Assembly: GCA_913774665.1 (NCBI GenBank)
Contig: CAJYHN010000005.1
Location: 55,528 to 119,527, forward strand
Source of the DNA: an uncultured Microbacterium sp.
GTDB taxonomy: Bacteria; Actinomycetota; Actinomycetes; Actinomycetales; Microbacteriaceae
Direction: 5' to 3'
Length of the DNA: 64,000 nucleotides
A program made the translations under genes and the position numbers. Positions 32,654-43,205 of the stretch are shown piece by piece. A model generated the notes under the pieces. That model was not told the DNA's origin and did not search any database. It saw only the letters and a program-made list of their open reading frames with translations. Positions within the stretch are counted from its first letter, which is position 1. Each line of letters begins with the position of its first letter.

Positions 32654-34153
32654 ATGACTCCTCCCTCTGCGCCCACGGATTCCGCCCATCCCCCCACGCG
32701 TGACATCGTGCTGTCGCCGCGGCATCGGTGGCGTGCCTACTGGGTCGCGGTGGCGGTCGCGGCGCTGACGATCCTCGACCTCACGAAGGTCAACGTCGCA
32801 CTCCCGTCGATCGAGGCAGCGCTGAACGCCGGTCCGACCGAGTTGCAGCTCGTGGTCTCGGGCTACATCCTGACTTTCGGTCTCGTGCTCGTGTCGGCCG
32901 GACGCCTGGGCGACCTCCGCTCCCGGCGGGTGCTGTTCCTCGTCGGCCTGTCGCTGTTCCTCGTGACAAGCCTGGCGTGCGCGCTCGCCCCGAACACCAC
33001 GGTGCTCCTGGTCGCCCGGCTTCTGCAGGGTGTCGCCGCCGGCATCCAGATGCCCCAGGTGCTCGGGCTCGTCCAGCAGCTGTTCCAGGGCAAGGAGCGA
33101 GGCCGCGCGTTCGGGCTCTTCGGCGCCACGATCGGCATCGCGACCGCGTTCGGCCCGACCCTGGGCGGTCTGCTCATCGCCATCGGCGGCGACACCGACG
33201 GCTGGCGGCTCATCTTCTGGATCAACGTCCCGCTCGTGGCGATCGTCATCGCGCTGGCGGCGTGGCTGCTTCCCGACACGCGCACGAAATCACACCGCAA
33301 GCTCGATCTCGATCCGATCGGCGTCGTGCTGTTCGCGCTGACCATCCTGTCGTTGATGTGGCCGTTCCTATTCACGACCGGCAGCCCCGACGACAACCCG
33401 CACCGCTGGTGGTTCCTCGTGGCGTCAGTTGTTTTCGCCGCGGCTTTCGTCTTCTGGGAACGGCGATACGCGGAGCGCGGCCGGATGCCGCTCATGCCGT
33501 TCTCGATCTTCTCTCTTTCGTCCTATCGCAACGGCGTGCTCATCTCGACCGCGTACTTCTCCGCCGTTCCCGCGATGTTCCTTCTCGGCACGCTGTTCCT
33601 CCAGGGCGGACTCGGCCTCGAACCCGTCTTCGCGGGAATGGTCACGGTCGGCTTCGCCGTGGCATCCGCGGGAAGCTCATGGATCGGAGGCAACCTCGTC
33701 ACTCGGCTGGGGCGCCCCCTCGTCGTCTGGGGAATCCTGGGGATGGTCGCTACTGCCGTTGGGCTCGTCCTGGTCGCCCTGTTCACCGACCCCGGGTGGA
33801 CCCCCTGGGCGATGGCGGCGGTCATGACGTTCGGTGGTTTCGCCGGCGGACTCGTCATCTCGCCGAACCAGACGCTCACTCTCGCCGACATCCCGGTCAA
33901 GAGCGGCGGTGTCGCCGGATCGGTCGGCCAGCTCGGCCAGCGCATCGGCACGGCCGTGGGCACGGCCATCGCCCTCGCCCTGTTCTACGCGACGGTCTAC
34001 CGCGAGCAGGGCAGCGTCGACAACATGACTGTCCTCTATCACGACGCCTACGCGTCAGGCATGATCACGGTCGGCGTCTTCCTGGCACTCGCGCTCGTCG
34101 TGGGCGTCACCGACCTCGCGGGTCGAGCCCGCTCGGGGTCGCAGACGCCCTAG
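32654..34153 (+). CDS. MFS transporter, DHA2 (14-TM drug:H+ antiporter) type
   Basis: 499-residue multidrug/efflux-type permease of the EmrB/QacA group. Seen: motif D1-like LDLTKVNVALPSIEAAL in TM1, motif A GRLGDLRSRR (~83-92), motif C-like GATIGIATAFGPTLGG and 14 hydrophobic segments. Cytoplasmic N-terminus of ~25 residues. TACCGT (32640-32645) is 8 bp before the ATG, a possible leaderless start. No regulator is adjacent; substrate unknown. Confidence 0.9.
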   Translation: MTPPSAPTDSAHPPTRDIVLSPRHRWRAYWVAVAVAALTILDLTKVNVALPSIEAALNAGPTELQLVVSGYILTFGLVLVSAGRLGDLRSRRVLFLVGLSLFLVTSLACALAPNTTVLLVARLLQGVAAGIQMPQVLGLVQQLFQGKERGRAFGLFGATIGIATAFGPTLGGLLIAIGGDTDGWRLIFWINVPLVAIVIALAAWLLPDTRTKSHRKLDLDPIGVVLFALTILSLMWPFLFTTGSPDDNPHRWWFLVASVVFAAAFVFWERRYAERGRMPLMPFSIFSLSSYRNGVLISTAYFSAVPAMFLLGTLFLQGGLGLEPVFAGMVTVGFAVASAGSSWIGGNLVTRLGRPLVVWGILGMVATAVGLVLVALFTDPGWTPWAMAAVMTFGGFAGGLVISPNQTLTLADIPVKSGGVAGSVGQLGQRIGTAVGTAIALALFYATVYREQGSVDNMTVLYHDAYASGMITVGVFLALALVVGVTDLAGRARSGSQTP

Positions 34154-34175
34154 CCGCGGCCGGCGCTCCGGACGC

Positions 34176-34733
34176 TCAGACGCCGTATCGACTGCGGATC
34201 TCGGCGCGGAGCTCGTGACTGCACCGTTCCACGACGTCGTCCCAGAGTTCGGTGGCGCCATCCTGCGCGCGGTCCGACACGGCACGGAGGATCCGAATGG
34301 GCACGCCGAACTGCTGTGCCACCCAGATGAGCGCGTAGGACTCCATGTCGACGAGACTCCCGCCGAGGCCACGGATGAGCCGTACGGTCTCGGCATCGTC
34401 GACGAAGTGGTCTCCGGTGGCGATGACCATGCCGTCGTGGCCGGTCTCGACGCGAGCGGGGAGCGAAACGTGTTCGCCGAAGGCCCCGTCGAGGCCCTTC
34501 ACGTCGTGCTGGATAGCCGCGGCGATGTCGTAGATGCCGCCCTGGACGTCGTCGTCGATCGCCCCGGCGGTTCCGACGACGACGATCTCGTCGTAATCGC
34601 CCGCGCACAGGGCCCGCGTCAACGCGTAGGCGGCCGGGATCTTGCCCACTCCGGTGAGCAGGCGCTCGAAGCCGGGAATCTCCGCCTCGAAGGCGATCAG
34701 TTCGGACGCATGGGCGGCGACGAGGAGCTTCAC
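34176..34733 (-). CDS. MTA/SAH nucleosidase-like phosphorylase-family protein
   Basis: 185-residue member of the PNP/UDP family, resembling 5'-methylthioadenosine/S-adenosylhomocysteine nucleosidase, which cleaves adenine from these cofactors' by-products. Seen: GVGKIPAAYALTRAL, VVVGTAGAIDDDV, VDMESYALIWVAQQFGVP (ribose-binding M-E) and RAVSDRA (catalytic Asp). It is shorter than E. coli Mtn (~230), mostly lacking loop segments. GTG 34733; GACAAT lies 6 bp upstream as a possible -10. Confidence 0.8.
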   Translation of the reverse strand: MKLLVAAHASELIAFEAEIPGFERLLTGVGKIPAAYALTRALCAGDYDEIVVVGTAGAIDDDVQGGIYDIAAAIQHDVKGLDGAFGEHVSLPARVETGHDGMVIATGDHFVDDAETVRLIRGLGGSLVDMESYALIWVAQQFGVPIRILRAVSDRAQDGATELWDDVVERCSHELRAEIRSRYGV

Positions 34734-34819
34734 CCCACCATTGTCGCCGACGCCGCAGCGCGCACGCGACGCCCGCCCACGCGATGAAACGGGCGTTCAG
34801 GCGAGGGGAGAGTCGTCGC

Positions 34820-35764
34820 TCAGCCCTGTGCGGGCTCGGAGGCGGCCGACAGGTGCGCGAGTTCGTCGCTCGTCAACTCGAGCGACGCGCTGGCGAGCAG
34901 GTCGGCGACCTGCTCCACCTTCGAGGCGCTCGCAATGGGGGCGGCCACGGCGGGCTGCAGGCGCAACCAGGCCAGCGCCGTCGCCGCGATGGAGGCGCCG
35001 TGCGCGTCACCGACTTCTTCGAGAGCGTCGATCAGCTTCAGACCTGCGGGAGTGGCGAGTTTCGCCGCACCCTCCGCGCGAGGCGAGTCGCCCGTGGCAT
35101 CCGTCGTGCGGTACTTACCGGTGAGGAATCCGCTGGCGAGGGCGTAGTACGGCACGAGCGACATGCCGTACTGCTCGGCCACGGGCACGATGTCGCTCTC
35201 GACCTCGGTGCGGTGCACGAGGTTGTAGTGAGGCTGGATCGCGACCGGCAGGTCGGCTCCGGCGGCCTCCGCGAGTGAGATCCACTCGCGGATACGGGCC
35301 GCGGTGTAGTTCGACACCGCGACGTGGCGCACGAGCCCGTCCGTCACGAGATCGGCGAAGCCGGCCACGGTCTCTTCCAGCGGGGTGTCGGCGTCGTCGA
35401 AGTGCGCGTAGTACAGGTCGATCGTGTCGACACCGAGACGCGTCAGCGACGCCTCCGCGGCGGCACGGATGTTCTGGGCGCTCAGTCCACGGAACTGGGG
35501 GTGCTGGCTGACCTTCGTCGCCACGACGATGTTCTCGGGCTTGCGCGAGGCGAGCCACTCGCCGATGAGAGTCTCGCTCTCGCCGCCCGAGTTGCCAGGC
35601 ACCCAGGCGCTATAGGCGTCGGCGGTGTCGATGAAGTCGCCCCCGCCGGAGTGGAACGCGTCGAGGACGGCGAACGAGGTGTCGCGGTCCGCGGTCCACC
35701 CGAAGACGTTGCCGCCAAGGGAGAGGGGGAGGATGTCGAGGTCGCTGCGTCCGATACGCGTCAT
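34820..35764 (-). CDS. Aldo/keto reductase
   Basis: 314-residue NADPH-dependent (alpha/beta)8 oxidoreductase. Catalytic tetrad: Asp in FIDTADAYSAW (D and Y), Lys in VVATKVSQH and His in YYAHFDD. The C-terminal NADP-binding SASKVEQVADLL segment is present. Substrate unknown. ATG 35764 preceded by GGAAGGGCATC. Isolated minus-strand gene; a 75-nt spacer separates it from small membrane protein genes upstream. Confidence 0.9.
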   Translation of the reverse strand: MTRIGRSDLDILPLSLGGNVFGWTADRDTSFAVLDAFHSGGGDFIDTADAYSAWVPGNSGGESETLIGEWLASRKPENIVVATKVSQHPQFRGLSAQNIRAAAEASLTRLGVDTIDLYYAHFDDADTPLEETVAGFADLVTDGLVRHVAVSNYTAARIREWISLAEAAGADLPVAIQPHYNLVHRTEVESDIVPVAEQYGMSLVPYYALASGFLTGKYRTTDATGDSPRAEGAAKLATPAGLKLIDALEEVGDAHGASIAATALAWLRLQPAVAAPIASASKVEQVADLLASASLELTSDELAHLSAASEPAQG

Positions 35765-35839
35765 GATGCCCTTCCTGTCGAAATCGGTGACTTGGAGGTC
35801 AACGATCACTGTCGGAGGGCATTCCCGCGACGCGCCGGT

Positions 35840-35983
35840 TCAGCTTCCTCCGGACAGGATGCCGATCAGGCCGCTGACGAGCAGCCACAGGCCGATGCCT
35901 GCACCGGCGATCCAGATGACGACGGTGCCCGCCGGGTACTTCTTCTTCCCGTCGGAGCCGCCGGGGGTCTCGGGGGCGCTCAC
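35840..35983 (-). CDS. Small single-pass membrane protein (47 aa)
   Basis: 47 residues: hydrophilic N-terminus with GKKKYP, one transmembrane helix (TVVIWIAGAGIGLWLLVSGLIGIL). GTG 35983 overlaps the stop of the upstream 65-residue membrane protein (GTGA), which decides this start; longer upstream frames are antiparallel. No family recognised. Confidence 0.7.
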   Translation of the reverse strand: MSAPETPGGSDGKKKYPAGTVVIWIAGAGIGLWLLVSGLIGILSGGS

Positions 35984-36177
35984 GAGCGCACCATCATGAC
36001 GATCGAGACGATGAGCACAGCGAGTCCTCCGATGACGGCGATGGCGGCGATGACGGGTCCTCCGCCGGCCAGATAGGCGGTGACACCCAGGGCCAAGAAC
36101 AGCACGGCCAGCGCGATGCCGACGATCTGATAGACGCGATATCGCCGGCCGTCGTGCGTGGTCCTCTGTTCGCTCAC
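35980..36177 (-). CDS. Small two-helix membrane protein (65 aa)
   Basis: 65 residues: hydrophilic N-terminus (SEQRTTHDGRRYRVYQ), helices at ~18-36 and ~42-62. Coupled by a 4-nt overlap to the next 47-residue membrane protein, suggesting that both work together. No family recognised. Confidence 0.75.
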   Translation of the reverse strand: MSEQRTTHDGRRYRVYQIVGIALAVLFLALGVTAYLAGGGPVIAAIAVIGGLAVLIVSIVMMVRS

Positions 36178-36276
36178 GGTGCCCCCTCGTCACCAGGCTA
36201 CCGAAAAGCTGTGCGGCTCCTGAGCCGGTATGCGGGGAATCGCCCGAGTATGCGGATCGCGGCGTACCGTGGGCGC

Positions 36277-36774
36277 ATGGCTCGTCCCGTACCCGACCCC
36301 GTTCGTCCCGGCCAGGAATCCGTGTGGGACTATCCTCGCCCACCGCGCGTGGAGCGCGTCAGAAAGCGCGTGCAGATCGACTTCGGCGGCGTGCGGATCG
36401 CGGATACCGATGACGTCGTCCGCGTGCTCGAGACCAGCCACCCGCCGGTGTACTACGTGCCCATCGCGGCGTTCGGCGACGCGCTGACCCTGGGCGAGGG
36501 CGCGTCGTTCTGCGAGTTCAAGGGGGGAGCCCGGTACTTCGATGTCCACGGGGGCGGGGGAGCGGTCGCCGCTCGCGCCGCCTGGAACTACCCGCACCCC
36601 ATGCCCGGGTACGAGATCCTCGAGGACCGGGTTGCCGTGTACGCGGGCCCGATGGATCGCGTCGTGCTGGGCGGCGAGACGGTCGAGCCGCAGCCGGGCG
36701 GTTTCTACGGCGGGTGGGTGACGAGCGACCTCGCGGGCCCGTTCAAGGGCGTTCCGGGGTCGATGGGCTGGTAG
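36277..36774 (+). CDS. DUF427 domain-containing protein
   Basis: 165-residue protein of the DUF427 family (cupin-like beta-tent fold). Seen: VQIDFGGVRIADTDDVVRVLETSHPPVYYVP, TLGEGASFCEFKGGARYFDV, and the end AVYAGPMDRVVLGGETVEPQPGGFYGGWVTSDLAGPFKG. Enzymatic role unknown. ATG 36277 chosen because TACCGT (36265-36270) ends 6 bp upstream; an in-frame ATG at 36250 is the alternative. Confidence 0.92.
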   Translation: MARPVPDPVRPGQESVWDYPRPPRVERVRKRVQIDFGGVRIADTDDVVRVLETSHPPVYYVPIAAFGDALTLGEGASFCEFKGGARYFDVHGGGGAVAARAAWNYPHPMPGYEILEDRVAVYAGPMDRVVLGGETVEPQPGGFYGGWVTSDLAGPFKGVPGSMGW

Positions 36775-36812
36775 GACCCGTCAGCGCGTCGAGTCGCACC
36801 CGAAGCGGCGAC

Positions 36813-38873
36813 TCACTCGTTCCGGAACGCCTCCGGCACGGCCGCGTGCAGGTCGGCCAGCCACGCGCGGGCGTTGCCGTCCGAGGGGGCACGCCAATCG
36901 CCGCGCGGTGACAGCGAGCCCGCGGGCGACACCTTGGGCCCGTTCGGGATCGCGGTGCGCTTGAACTGCGCGAAGCCGAAGAACCGTTTCAGGAACACCT
37001 CGAGCCACCGCGCCACGGTGGCGAGGTCGTACGCCGGCCGCCCCGCCTCGGGGTAGCCGGGGGGCCAGGCGCCGGCATCCTGATCGCTCCAGGCGTGGGC
37101 CGCGAGGAAGGCGATCTTCGACGGTCGGAAGCCGAAGCGCAGCACATGGTAGAGCGTGAAATCGTGAAGGTTGTACGGGCCGATCCGGTCCTCCGTGGAC
37201 TGCATGCGGCCGTCCTGGCCGGCGGGCACCAGCTCGGGACTGATCTCGGTGTCCAGCACGGACTGGAGCACCTCGACGGTCTCATCGCTGAGCTCGCCCG
37301 AGGAGATCACCCAGCGGATGAGGTGCTGGATGAGCGTCTTGGGGACACCGGGGTTCACCGAGTAATGGCTCATCTGATCGCCCACGCCGTACGTGGACCA
37401 CCCGAGGGCGATCTCGGACAGGTCGCCGGTCCCGACGACGATCCCGTTGTTCTGGTTCGCCAGACGGAACAGGTAGTCGGTGCGGAGCCCCGCCTGGACG
37501 TTCTCGAACGTGACGTCGTGGACGGGCTGCCCCGCCGCGAAGGGGTGTCCCATGCGCGAGAGCATCTCGGTCGCCGCCGGGCGGATGTCGATCTCTTCGA
37601 TCGAGGCGCCGACGGCTTCGGCGAGGGCGATCGCGTTGCGCTTGGTCTTCTCGCTCGTGGCGAACCCGGGCAGCGTGTACGTGAGGATGTCGCTGCGCGG
37701 ACGCCCCATCCGGTCCATGGCGCGTGCGATCACGAGCAGCGCGTGCGTGGAGTCGAGTCCTCCGCTCACGCCGAGGACCGGCCGCGGGTCGCCGATGGCC
37801 TGGAGGCGCTGCACGAGACCCGATACCTGGATGTTGAACGCTTCGTAGCAGTCCTGGGCGAGGCGAGCCGGGTCGTCGGGGACGAAGGGGAATCGGTCGA
37901 CGGCACGGCGCAGGCCGAGGTCGGTCGCGGGCGGGGCGAGCTCGAACGACACCGTCCGGAAGGCGGGGCCCGTTGTGCGCCGGTTGTCGTCGAACGTGCC
38001 CTGCCGCAGGCGATCCTGTCGCAGACGGTCCAGATCGACGTCGGCGACGCTGCGCCGTGGTCCGTCGGGGAAGCGCTCGGTCGTGGCGAGCAGGTGCCCG
38101 CCCTCGTAGATCATGGTCTGGCCGTCCCACGAGACGTCGTTGGTCGATTCGCCCTGACCCGCGGCCGCGTAGACGTACGCCGCGAGGCACCGCATGGACT
38201 GCGACCGCGACAGAAGGGTCCGATCGTCGGCCCGCCCGATCGTGATGGGACTGCCCGACAGGTTGGCGAGCACCGTCGCCCCGGCGAGCGCCGCCCCCGA
38301 GGACGGCGGGATCGGCACCCAGACGTCCTCGCAGACCTCGGCGTGCAGGGTGAGACCGGGGACGTCGACCGCCTCGAACAGCAGGTCGGGTCCGAACGGC
38401 GCCGTCTCGCCGGCGACGCGGATGTGCTGACCGGCCTGGTCGTCTCCGCGCGCGTACCAGCGGTGCTCGTAGAACTCGCGATAGGTGGGCAGGTACGCCT
38501 TGGGGGCCACGCCGAGCACCCGACCGCGGTGGATCACGACGGCGCAGTTGAACAGGCGGTTGCCGTGGCGCAGCGGCGCGCCGACGAGGAGCACCGGAAG
38601 AAGATCGGCGGATGCCAGCACCAGGCGCTCGAGAGCGGTTTCGACGGCATCGAGAAGGGGATCCTGCATGACGAGGTCGTCGATCGCGTAGCCGGTGAGG
38701 CACAGCTCGGGGAAGACGGCGACGGCGACCCCCTCGGCGTCGCACGCGCGCGCGGAGTCCAGCACGGCGTCGGCATTGGCGGCGGGGTCGGCGACCGCGA
38801 CGGGAATCGTGCACGCCGCGACGCGCGCGAACCCGTGCCGGTACACGTTCTCGAACGGCAGGTCGGTGATCAC
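36813..38873 (-). CDS. nadE: Glutamine-dependent NAD+ synthetase
   Basis: 686 residues catalysing the last step of NAD synthesis: nicotinic acid adenine dinucleotide + Gln + ATP to NAD. N-terminal nitrilase-type glutaminase (~1-290) with Glu in FPELCLTGY, Lys in VAPKAYLPTYREFYE and nucleophile Cys in HAEVCEDVWVP. C-terminal synthetase (~330-640) with P-loop GVSGGLDSTHALL and GTGDLSEIALGW. Length and order are those of the actinobacterial two-domain form (as in M. tuberculosis NadE). GTG start at 38873. The stop lies in a 7-bp hairpin (36791-36797/36808-36814). Confidence 0.95.
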   Translation of the reverse strand: MITDLPFENVYRHGFARVAACTIPVAVADPAANADAVLDSARACDAEGVAVAVFPELCLTGYAIDDLVMQDPLLDAVETALERLVLASADLLPVLLVGAPLRHGNRLFNCAVVIHRGRVLGVAPKAYLPTYREFYEHRWYARGDDQAGQHIRVAGETAPFGPDLLFEAVDVPGLTLHAEVCEDVWVPIPPSSGAALAGATVLANLSGSPITIGRADDRTLLSRSQSMRCLAAYVYAAAGQGESTNDVSWDGQTMIYEGGHLLATTERFPDGPRRSVADVDLDRLRQDRLRQGTFDDNRRTTGPAFRTVSFELAPPATDLGLRRAVDRFPFVPDDPARLAQDCYEAFNIQVSGLVQRLQAIGDPRPVLGVSGGLDSTHALLVIARAMDRMGRPRSDILTYTLPGFATSEKTKRNAIALAEAVGASIEEIDIRPAATEMLSRMGHPFAAGQPVHDVTFENVQAGLRTDYLFRLANQNNGIVVGTGDLSEIALGWSTYGVGDQMSHYSVNPGVPKTLIQHLIRWVISSGELSDETVEVLQSVLDTEISPELVPAGQDGRMQSTEDRIGPYNLHDFTLYHVLRFGFRPSKIAFLAAHAWSDQDAGAWPPGYPEAGRPAYDLATVARWLEVFLKRFFGFAQFKRTAIPNGPKVSPAGSLSPRGDWRAPSDGNARAWLADLHAAVPEAFRNE

Positions 38874-38981
38874 CCCCTCAGTCTGTCAGCACCGCCCGAC
38901 GCCGGGCGGTCGGATCGTGGAAGAGGTCGACCCGTGGATGGCGGCATCCGATGTCGGTGGCCCCGATTAGCGTTGAGGACC

Positions 38982-41900
38982 ATGCGGTACATCGAGCAGG
39001 ACGCGCGTATCGTCTGGAGCGCCAGCGACCTCAAAGCGGCGGCGGAGTGCGAGTTCGCGTGGCTGCGCGCCATCGACGCGAAGATCGGTCGCGTCGCGCC
39101 CGTCGACGACCCCGAGGACGCCACCCTCGAACGCGCGGCCCGCCTGGGCACGGCGCACGAGCTGCGGGTGCTCGACGACGACCGCGCCCGCTTCGGCACG
39201 GCGGTGCGCGAGATCCCTGCGGCCCGCTCGTCCGACGCCGAGGCCCTCGCCGAGGCCGTGCGCCTGACCGACGAGGCTCTGGCCGACCCGTCCGTCGAGG
39301 TGGTGTATCAGGCCGCGTTCGCCACCGATGAGTTCGTGGGATTCGCCGACTTCCTCGTCCGCGAGCCCGACGCGTCGCCCGACGGAACGCGTCGGTGGAT
39401 CGTGCAGGACACGAAGCTCGCGCGCCGGGCCCGGGTGACCGCGCTCATGCAGCTCGCGGCCTACGTGGATCAGCTCGATCGTCTCGGCGTCCCGCGCGCC
39501 GACGAGGTGCAGTTGCTGCTCGGCGACGGCTCGACGAGCACGCACCGCGTCGACGACCTCCTCCCGGTCTTCGGTCTGCGCCGAGAGCGCCTGCGTTCGC
39601 TGATCGCCGACCGGAGGGTCGAGCTCGGCGCCGCCGGGCCGGCGATCGCCTGGGGCGATCCGCGCGGTGATCTCGGGGTCATCGCGTGCGGCCGGTGCGC
39701 CACGTGCGAACTCGAGGTCGTCGCTCACCGCGACCTGCTGCTGGTCGCCGGCATGCGCCCCGTCCAGCGCGACCGGCTGCGGGCCGGCGGCATCGAGACG
39801 ATCGATCAGTTGGCGTCCGCTCCGACGGCTCCCTCAGCTATGAGTGCCGACACTTTCGCGTCCCTCCGCACACAGGCGCGTCTGCAGCTCGAGAGCCCGG
39901 CGGGAGTGCCGGGCGGCGATGCCCCCGCCTCCGCCGTGCCGACCTTCGAGGTCCTCGCGCCGAAGTCGCTCGGGGTGCTTCCCCGGCCCGACCACGGCGA
40001 TCTGTTCTTCGACTTCGAGGGCGACCCGCTGTACACCGAGGGAGTCGGCGAGCACTGGGGCATCGACTACCTCTTCGGGTGGGTCGACTCGCGCGAAACC
40101 TACGGGGCCCTGTGGGCGCACACCTTCGACGAGGAGCGCGCGGCCCTCGAACGCTTCCTCGACATGGTGGCGCTGCGCCGCCAGCAGTACCCGGGCATGC
40201 ACATCTACCACTACGCCCCCTACGAACCGACCCATCTGCTCACGATGGCGGCTCGCTACGGCGTCCGCGAGGCGGACGTCGATCGGCTCCTTCGCGACGG
40301 CGTCTTCGTCGATCTGTACCCGGTCGTCCGACGAGCCCTGCGGGTGGGGTCGCGCTCGTATTCGATCAAGAAGCTCGAGCCCCTGTACATGGGCGACGAG
40401 GTGCGCACGAGCGACGTGCAGCGCGGAGACGACTCCATCGTGAAGTACGTCGAGGCTCGCGCGCTCGCCGCCGACGGCGACACGATCGCCGCTCAGCGCG
40501 TGCTCGACGATCTCGCCGACTACAACCGCTACGACTGCGTCTCGACCCGGCGACTGCGAGATTGGCTGGTCGAGCGCGCCCGTGAGTCGGGCGCCGTCCC
40601 GGCGCGAGGGGCCGAGCCCGACGAGCAGGCGTACGAGCCCTCGCCGCGCGCCACCGCCCTGCAGAGGTGGGCGGCCGACGCCGCCGAGCCCGACGCGACG
40701 GCACTTCGTCTCGCCGCTGCCGCCATCGACTACTACCCCCGCGAAGAGAAGACCTACTGGGCCACGCACTTCCTGCGCCTGCGCGAGCCGCTGTCGGTGT
40801 GGGAGGACACGCGTGACGTCGTGGTGGTCGATGCGGCGCGTTCCCGGGTGCTCGCCGATTGGCATGTCCCCGAGTCGGGGCGGGGCTCGCAACGCCGACT
40901 CGTCGAGCTTCGCGGCGAGGTCGCCCCCGGTACGCGCCTGAGCGCGGACGCCGAACCCTTCGCCGTCTACGATCTCCCCGCCCCGTTCCCGCTCGAGACA
41001 CGGCCGCGATGGATCCACGGTGCGCGTCGCACGACCGTTCGCGAGGTCCTCGACGACGGGGCCATCGTCGAAGAGATCGCCGCCGACGGCGTGACCTGGG
41101 ACGACCTGCCCCTCGCCCTCACCCCGCCCGCGCCGCCCCGCGCCGGCAACCAGCAGAAGGCGATCGACGCGTGGGCCGACGCCGTCCTCGCGGCAGCCCC
41201 GGCGATCCCGCAGGGAGCCGCGGCCGACATCCTCCGCCGGGTCCCGCCGCGGACCCTCTCGGGCGCGCTCGCCCCGGTCACCCGCATCGAGGGCCGCGGG
41301 GGCGACGACGATGTGGCGGCGATCGCTCGGAGCGTGGCCGACCTGGACCACAGCTACCTGGCCGTGCAGGGTCCTCCCGGCACGGGGAAGACCTACGTCG
41401 GCTCCCACGTCATCGCCCGCCTCGTCGCCGATCGCGGCTACCGCGTCGGGGTCGTGGCGCAGTCGCACGCGACCGTCGAGCACATGCTCGATCAGGTCAT
41501 CGCGGCGGGGGTGCCGGCGTCCCGCGTCGGAAAGGCTCCGAAGGACCCCGGCGCCTCGCACTCCTTCACCGTCCTGCCGAAGAACGGGATCGCGGCCTTC
41601 ACCGGCGAGAACGCCGCGACGGGTTTCGTCGTCGGAGGGACCGCGTGGGACTTCAGCCACGAGACCCGGATCCCCCGCGGCAGCCTCGATCTGCTCGTGA
41701 TCGACGAGGCGGGGCAGTTCTCGCTCGCGTCCACGATCGCGGTCTCGCTCGCGGCGCAGCGTCTTCTTCTGCTGGGCGACCCCCAGCAGTTGCCGCAGGT
41801 CAGTCAGGGCACGCACCCCGAGCCCGTCGACACCTCGGCGCTCGGGTGGATCATCGACGGAGCCGAGGTGGTGCCCGAGGAGTTCGGCTACTTCCTCGCC

Positions 41901-42530
41901 CGCACGCGCCGTATGCACCCCGCCGTCGCCGCGCCGGTGTCACGACTGTCGTACGAGGGCCGGCTCGCCGCGCATCCCTCCACCGCTCTGCGCCGCCTCG
42001 ACGGCGTCGAACCGGGTGTGCACGTGGTCCCGGTGCGCCACAGCGGAAATTCGACGTTCTCGAGCGAAGAGGCCGCCGAGGTCGCCCGATTGGTCGCCGA
42101 GCTCGTCGGACGCGAGTGGACGGGAGCCGAGGGAGGGGCGGGGGATGCCGCCACCGTGCACGAGCCTCGCCCGCTCCGGGCCGACGACATCATCGTCATC
42201 ACCCCGTACAACGCGCAGCAGGTCGCGGTCGAAGAGGCACTGGCCGCGGCCGGCTTCGCTGATGTCCCGGTCGGAACGGTCGATCGGTTCCAGGGGAAGG
42301 AGGCGGTCGTGGCGATCCTGACGCTGGCCGCCTCGTCGGGGCGGGAGGCCCCGCGCGGGCTCGAGTTCCTACTGCTGCGCAACCGCATCAACGTCGCGAT
42401 CTCGCGCGCGATGCAGGCCGCCTACGTGGTGTACTCACCCGCCTTGCTCGACGACCTTCCGCGGACCCCCGAGGGGGTCGCACGGCTCAGCGGCTTCGCG
42501 CGATTGGTGGGCGCTCAGGCCGTGCCGTAA
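38982..42530 (+). CDS. TM0106-family RecB-like nuclease fused to RecD/UPF1-type helicase
   Basis: 1182 residues in three parts. N-terminal (~10-260) RecB-like PD-(D/E)XK nuclease of the TM0106 type: [23 protein letters not shown], and four Cys (C23, then C236-x2-C239-x2-C242) that could bind an Fe-S cluster. Middle (~330-545) RNase H-like exonuclease domain starting [15 protein letters not shown]-terminal SF1 helicase: Walker A GPPGTGKT (~797), Walker B VIDEAG (~906), [18 protein letters not shown] and [11 protein letters not shown]. Likely acts in DNA repair or degradation. TAGCGT ends 8 bp before the ATG. Its 3' end overlaps the convergent upp gene by 16 nt. Confidence 0.88.
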   Translation: MRYIEQDARIVWSASDLKAAAECEFAWLRAIDAKIGRVAPVDDPEDATLERAARLGTAHELRVLDDDRARFGTAVREIPAARSSDAEALAEAVRLTDEALADPSVEVVYQAAFATDEFVGFADFLVREPDASPDGTRRWIVQDTKLARRARVTALMQLAAYVDQLDRLGVPRADEVQLLLGDGSTSTHRVDDLLPVFGLRRERLRSLIADRRVELGAAGPAIAWGDPRGDLGVIACGRCATCELEVVAHRDLLLVAGMRPVQRDRLRAGGIETIDQLASAPTAPSAMSADTFASLRTQARLQLESPAGVPGGDAPASAVPTFEVLAPKSLGVLPRPDHGDLFFDFEGDPLYTEGVGEHWGIDYLFGWVDSRETYGALWAHTFDEERAALERFLDMVALRRQQYPGMHIYHYAPYEPTHLLTMAARYGVREADVDRLLRDGVFVDLYPVVRRALRVGSRSYSIKKLEPLYMGDEVRTSDVQRGDDSIVKYVEARALAADGDTIAAQRVLDDLADYNRYDCVSTRRLRDWLVERARESGAVPARGAEPDEQAYEPSPRATALQRWAADAAEPDATALRLAAAAIDYYPREEKTYWATHFLRLREPLSVWEDTRDVVVVDAARSRVLADWHVPESGRGSQRRLVELRGEVAPGTRLSADAEPFAVYDLPAPFPLETRPRWIHGARRTTVREVLDDGAIVEEIAADGVTWDDLPLALTPPAPPRAGNQQKAIDAWADAVLAAAPAIPQGAAADILRRVPPRTLSGALAPVTRIEGRGGDDDVAAIARSVADLDHSYLAVQGPPGTGKTYVGSHVIARLVADRGYRVGVVAQSHATVEHMLDQVIAAGVPASRVGKAPKDPGASHSFTVLPKNGIAAFTGENAATGFVVGGTAWDFSHETRIPRGSLDLLVIDEAGQFSLASTIAVSLAAQRLLLLGDPQQLPQVSQGTHPEPVDTSALGWIIDGAEVVPEEFGYFLARTRRMHPAVAAPVSRLSYEGRLAAHPSTALRRLDGVEPGVHVVPVRHSGNSTFSSEEAAEVARLVAELVGREWTGAEGGAGDAATVHEPRPLRADDIIVITPYNAQQVAVEEALAAAGFADVPVGTVDRFQGKEAVVAILTLAASSGREAPRGLEFLLLRNRINVAISRAMQAAYVVYSPALLDDLPRTPEGVARLSGFARLVGAQAVP

Positions 42531-43147
42531 AGGCGGTCGCCCGCGTCTCCGAGACCGGGCACGATGTAGCCCTTCTCGTTGAGGCGCTCGTCGACGGCGC
42601 CGAGCACGAGGGTCACGTCGTGCCCCTCGACCTGCTTCTCGATCGCCGCGACGCCCTCGGGGGCGCCGAGCAGGCAGATCGCGGTGACGTCCTGCGCGCC
42701 GCGCGCGAAGAGGAAGTTGATGGCCGCGCCGAGCGAGCCGCCGGTGGCGAGCATCGGGTCGAGCACGAAGCACTGACGGTCGCTGAGATCGTCGGGCAGA
42801 CGCTCGGCGTAGGTCGTCGGCTCGAAGGTCTCTTCGTCGCGCACCATGCCGAGGAAGCCGACCTCAGCGGTGGGGAGGAGCTTCACCATGCCCTCGAGCA
42901 TGCCGAGACCCGCTCGCAGGATGGGAACGACGATCGGGCGGGGCTCGCTGATCTTGACGCCCGTGGTCGTGGTGACCGGGGTCTGGATCTCGATGGGGTC
43001 GACGTGCACGTTGCGGGTCGCCTCGTAGGCGAGGAGCGTCACGAGCTCCTCCGTGAGCTGGCGGAACACGGGCGACGACGTCTGCACGTCACGCAGCACC
43101 GTGAGCTTGTGGGTGATGAGCGGGTGGTCGGCGACGTGGACACGCAT
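42515..43147 (-). CDS. upp: Uracil phosphoribosyltransferase
   Basis: 210-residue salvage enzyme making UMP from uracil and PRPP. PRPP motif [17 protein letters not shown]-terminal [16 protein letters not shown] and the C-terminal [10 protein letters not shown] uracil-binding end are all standard, and the length is normal. TAGCCT (complement of 43155-43160) ends 7 bp before the ATG, implying a leaderless mRNA. Divergent from tadA; tail-to-tail overlap with the nuclease/helicase gene. Confidence 0.97.
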   Translation of the reverse strand: MRVHVADHPLITHKLTVLRDVQTSSPVFRQLTEELVTLLAYEATRNVHVDPIEIQTPVTTTTGVKISEPRPIVVPILRAGLGMLEGMVKLLPTAEVGFLGMVRDEETFEPTTYAERLPDDLSDRQCFVLDPMLATGGSLGAAINFLFARGAQDVTAICLLGAPEGVAAIEKQVEGHDVTLVLGAVDERLNEKGYIVPGLGDAGDRLYGTA

Positions 43148-43205
43148 AGGCTCAAGGCTAACCGCTCCATCCGCAGACCACCGCCCGTCTTTCCCCGGAG
43201 AACCC

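Noticed and set aside
36791-36814. Strong terminator between DUF427 and nadE
   Set aside because: The 7-bp GAGTCGC/GCGACTC hairpin overlaps the nadE stop codon and has no U-tract, so it is noted only in the nadE entry.
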